From: Myxococcota bacterium | Lineage (GTDB): Bacteria > Myxococcota_A > UBA9160 > UBA4427 | NCBI GenBank assembly: GCA_029941885.1 | Contig: JAPYTP010000049.1 | Coordinates: 1-32,716, forward strand | Reading direction: 5' to 3' | Length of the DNA stretch: 32,716 nucleotides | In this document: positions 30,831 through 32,716 of the stretch, in pieces | Numbering within the stretch: position 1 is the stretch's first letter | How the letters are laid out: each line of letters starts with the position of its first letter | Made by a program: the position numbers and the translations under genes | Notes under the pieces: model-generated | Databases searched by the model: none | The model's input: the letters and a program-made list of their open reading frames with translations, nothing else | What the model was told of the DNA's origin: nothing

Positions 30831-32716
30831 GCGAACATGATTCGGACTCTGGATCGCAGGGACCGGGCTCGGGACGGAAGGGCTTCGTGCGCGATGTCAT
30901 GCGGCGAATTACCCCTGCGGGCGGACGGCCGAATGATGACTCGGACCTGGACTCGGGATACCCGGGGGCCCCGGGCGCAGCGCGCACCGGTGGGCCCGGC
31001 GACGGTGGGCCGCCGAGCGGCGGACGCCCCGAGAGCGAAGCCGAACGTCTGCAGGACGCGATGCGTTTCTTCGGCAGCGACTCCAACGAGTTCCGACATC
31101 AGCTCGACCGAATGCTCGCCGACTTCGAGACGCTTCGGCGCCGCTATGACCAGGCGCGCACCCAGCACCGCGATGCGGAACGGCAGAACGAAAAACTGGT
31201 GGCGATGCTCCAGGAAGCGAAGCAGCAGATCGAGCTCCTCAAGGAGGAGGTGGACAAGCTCTGCGCACCGCCGAACACCTACGGCATTTTCATCCGGGCC
31301 AACAAGGATGGAACCTCCGAGATCTTGATGGACGGTCGGCCCATGAGGGTCAACGTGCACCCGAATCTGGATCCCTTTCAACTGGATGAGGGACAGTACG
31401 TCGTCCTCAACGAGGCGTTCAACGTCATCGAGGGCGCCGAGTACACCCAACGTGGTGAAGTCTGCACCGTCGTGGACTCGATCTCGGACAGCCGCGTGAT
31501 CGTGAGCGGTCACACGGACGACGAACGGGTGGTCACGCTGTCGGAACCTCTGCGCCGAGAGCACATCAAGGTGGGCGACCCGCTTCTGGTGGACATGCGA
31601 ACGCAATACGCGTTCGAGAAACTGCCGAAGTCGTCGGTCGAAGAGGTGATGCTCGAGGAGATTCCGGATGTGACCTACGAGGACATCGGGGGACTGGGCG
31701 ATCAGATCGAAATCCTGAGAGATTCGGTCGAGTTGCCCTACCTGCACCCGGACGTGTTCCGCGCGCACAAATTGAGCCCGCCCAAGGGCATTCTGCTTTA
31801 CGGCCCGCCCGGATGCGGCAAGACGTTGATCGCCAAGGCGGTCGCGAACAGCCTCGCCAAGCGGATCGAAAACCAAACGGGCAAGACAACGACAGCCTAC
31901 TTCCTGAACGTGAAGGGCCCGGAGCTGCTCAATAAGTACGTCGGTGAGACGGAGAGCAAGCTGCGGGAGGTCTTCAAGAAAGCCCGGGAGAAGGCAAGCC
32001 AGGATGTCCCGGTCGTCGTCTTCTTCGACGAGATGGATTCTCTCTTTCGGATGCGCGGATCGGGAATCTCGTCGGACATGGAGGCCACGGTCGTGGCCCA
32101 GTTCCTCTCTGAGATCGATGGTGTCGAGTCACTCGAGAACGTGATCGTGATCGGTGCGAGCAATCGACAGGATCTGATCGATCCTGCGGTGCTCCGCCCC
32201 GGTCGCCTCGACCTCAAGGTCAAGGTGTCGCGACCGGATCGAGAAGCGGCGAAGTCGATTCTCGGGAAATACCTCACTGCGGATCTGCCGCTCCACGAGG
32301 ACTCGGTTGCGAAATACGGTGGCGACAAGGAAACGGCCTGCAGGCAGATGATCGATGAGGTCGTCAACAACATGTACTCCGACGGTGACGAGAACAAGTT
32401 CCTGGAGGTCACCTACGCCAAGGGCGAACGTGAGATCTTCTACTTCAAGGACTTCTCGTCCGGGGCGATGCTCGAGAACATCGTCGCTCGTGCCAAGCGG
32501 AAAGCCGTCAAGCGCTTGATCGGCGGCGGGGAACACGGGATCACAGCGGACGACATGTCCGAGTCGGTGCGGGAGGAGTTCAAGGAGAACGAAGATCTCC
32601 CGAATACCACGAATCCGGATGATTGGGCTCGCATCTCCGGCCGAAAGGGCGAACGGATCATCAACGTTCGAACGCTCATCACCGGTATTGAGCGCAAGGA
32701 ACAGACGATCGAGAAC
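30827..32716 (+). CDS. arc: Proteasome-associated AAA+ ATPase (ARC/Mpa family), 3' end cut off
   Basis: Six hundred and thirty codons are visible without a stop at the right edge. This is the hexameric unfoldase that feeds pupylated proteins into the bacterial 20S proteasome. After a Gly/Pro/Asp-rich tail of about 65 residues come a coiled coil (EAERLQDAM to ELLKEEVDKLCAPP) that in Mpa binds Pup, two OB folds (TYGIFIRANKDGTSEILMDG and the following 90 residues), and the AAA+ module. The module has EEIPDVTYEDIGGL, Walker A GPPGCGKT (326-333), Walker B VVVFFDEMD (D401, E402), sensor GASNRQDLID and arginine-finger region RPGRLD. The end, DWARISGRKGERIINVRTL, matches the segment just before the C-terminal HbYX motif, so only the last residues are missing. 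GAGGAG lies 8 nt before the ATG. The glycine-rich N-terminal tail looks longer than in Mpa. Confidence 0.92.
   Translation, partial: MSEHDSDSGSQGPGSGRKGFVRDVMRRITPAGGRPNDDSDLDSGYPGAPGAARTGGPGDGGPPSGGRPESEAERLQDAMRFFGSDSNEFRHQLDRMLADFETLRRRYDQARTQHRDAERQNEKLVAMLQEAKQQIELLKEEVDKLCAPPNTYGIFIRANKDGTSEILMDGRPMRVNVHPNLDPFQLDEGQYVVLNEAFNVIEGAEYTQRGEVCTVVDSISDSRVIVSGHTDDERVVTLSEPLRREHIKVGDPLLVDMRTQYAFEKLPKSSVEEVMLEEIPDVTYEDIGGLGDQIEILRDSVELPYLHPDVFRAHKLSPPKGILLYGPPGCGKTLIAKAVANSLAKRIENQTGKTTTAYFLNVKGPELLNKYVGETESKLREVFKKAREKASQDVPVVVFFDEMDSLFRMRGSGISSDMEATVVAQFLSEIDGVESLENVIVIGASNRQDLIDPAVLRPGRLDLKVKVSRPDREAAKSILGKYLTADLPLHEDSVAKYGGDKETACRQMIDEVVNNMYSDGDENKFLEVTYAKGEREIFYFKDFSSGAMLENIVARAKRKAVKRLIGGGEHGITADDMSESVREEFKENEDLPNTTNPDDWARISGRKGERIINVRTLITGIERKEQTIEN

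Noticed and set aside
1..32716. CRISPR arrays, insertion sequences, prophage or integrase genes
   Set aside because: No direct-repeat/spacer pattern, transposase motif, terminal inverted repeat pair or phage gene was seen.

Overview
This is a 32.7 kb piece of a GC-rich bacterial chromosome that is densely coded with mostly core and metabolic genes. No phage, insertion sequence, CRISPR array, rRNA or tRNA was seen. LolA, Lgt, lipoproteins and a lytic transglycosylase point to a diderm (Gram-negative type) cell. An F420-type NADPH oxidoreductase, an AGNETT-type P450, a class II B12-dependent ribonucleotide reductase, a PilZ protein and a proteasomal ARC/Mpa-type ATPase together suggest an uncultured deltaproteobacteria-like lineage such as Myxococcota or Binatota. 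That placement is inference; no rRNA is present to test it.

Layout, left to right. (1) 1-5.9 kb: the tail of an unknown gene, an M18 aminopeptidase, a convergent methylsuccinyl-CoA dehydrogenase-like flavoprotein, a minus-strand set DUF971 - small ORF - HisN-like phosphatase, and a divergent F420-dependent NADP oxidoreductase. (2) 5.9-9.5 kb: a 749 bp intergenic region with two NrdR-like boxes 32 bp apart, a hairpin-rich leader of about 400 nt and a (GGGTT)7GGG tract, leading into nrdJ. (3) 9.7-18.3 kb: SppA-like protease, a beta-propeller lipoprotein, a cytochrome P450, a patatin-like lipase downstream of ETF-ubiquinone oxidoreductase, a helical protein of unknown function, and lgt. (4) 18.4-25.3 kb: a PAS/histidine-kinase-like gene split between two frames, lytic transglycosylase, alpha/beta hydrolase, moaC, an ECF sigma/anti-sigma pair, radC and a PilZ protein. 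(5) 25.4-29.7 kb: ssb, with repeat arrays inside and across its 3' end, divergent from ftsK-lolA. (6) 29.7-32.7 kb: a 1.1 kb weakly coding region with a near-consensus promoter, then the Pup-proteasome ATPase gene, which runs off the window just short of its expected C-terminus.

Functional links. Methylsuccinyl-CoA dehydrogenase and ETF-QO fit an acyl-CoA/C2 catabolism whose electrons enter the quinone pool. Lgt, LolA, SppA and several lipoproteins belong to envelope biogenesis. NrdJ supplies dNTPs and appears to be under NrdR-type control plus an unexplained leader RNA. The best candidates for something new are the nrdJ leader and the proteasome-operon leader; candidate leaderless promoters at three genes and the split kinase are secondary.
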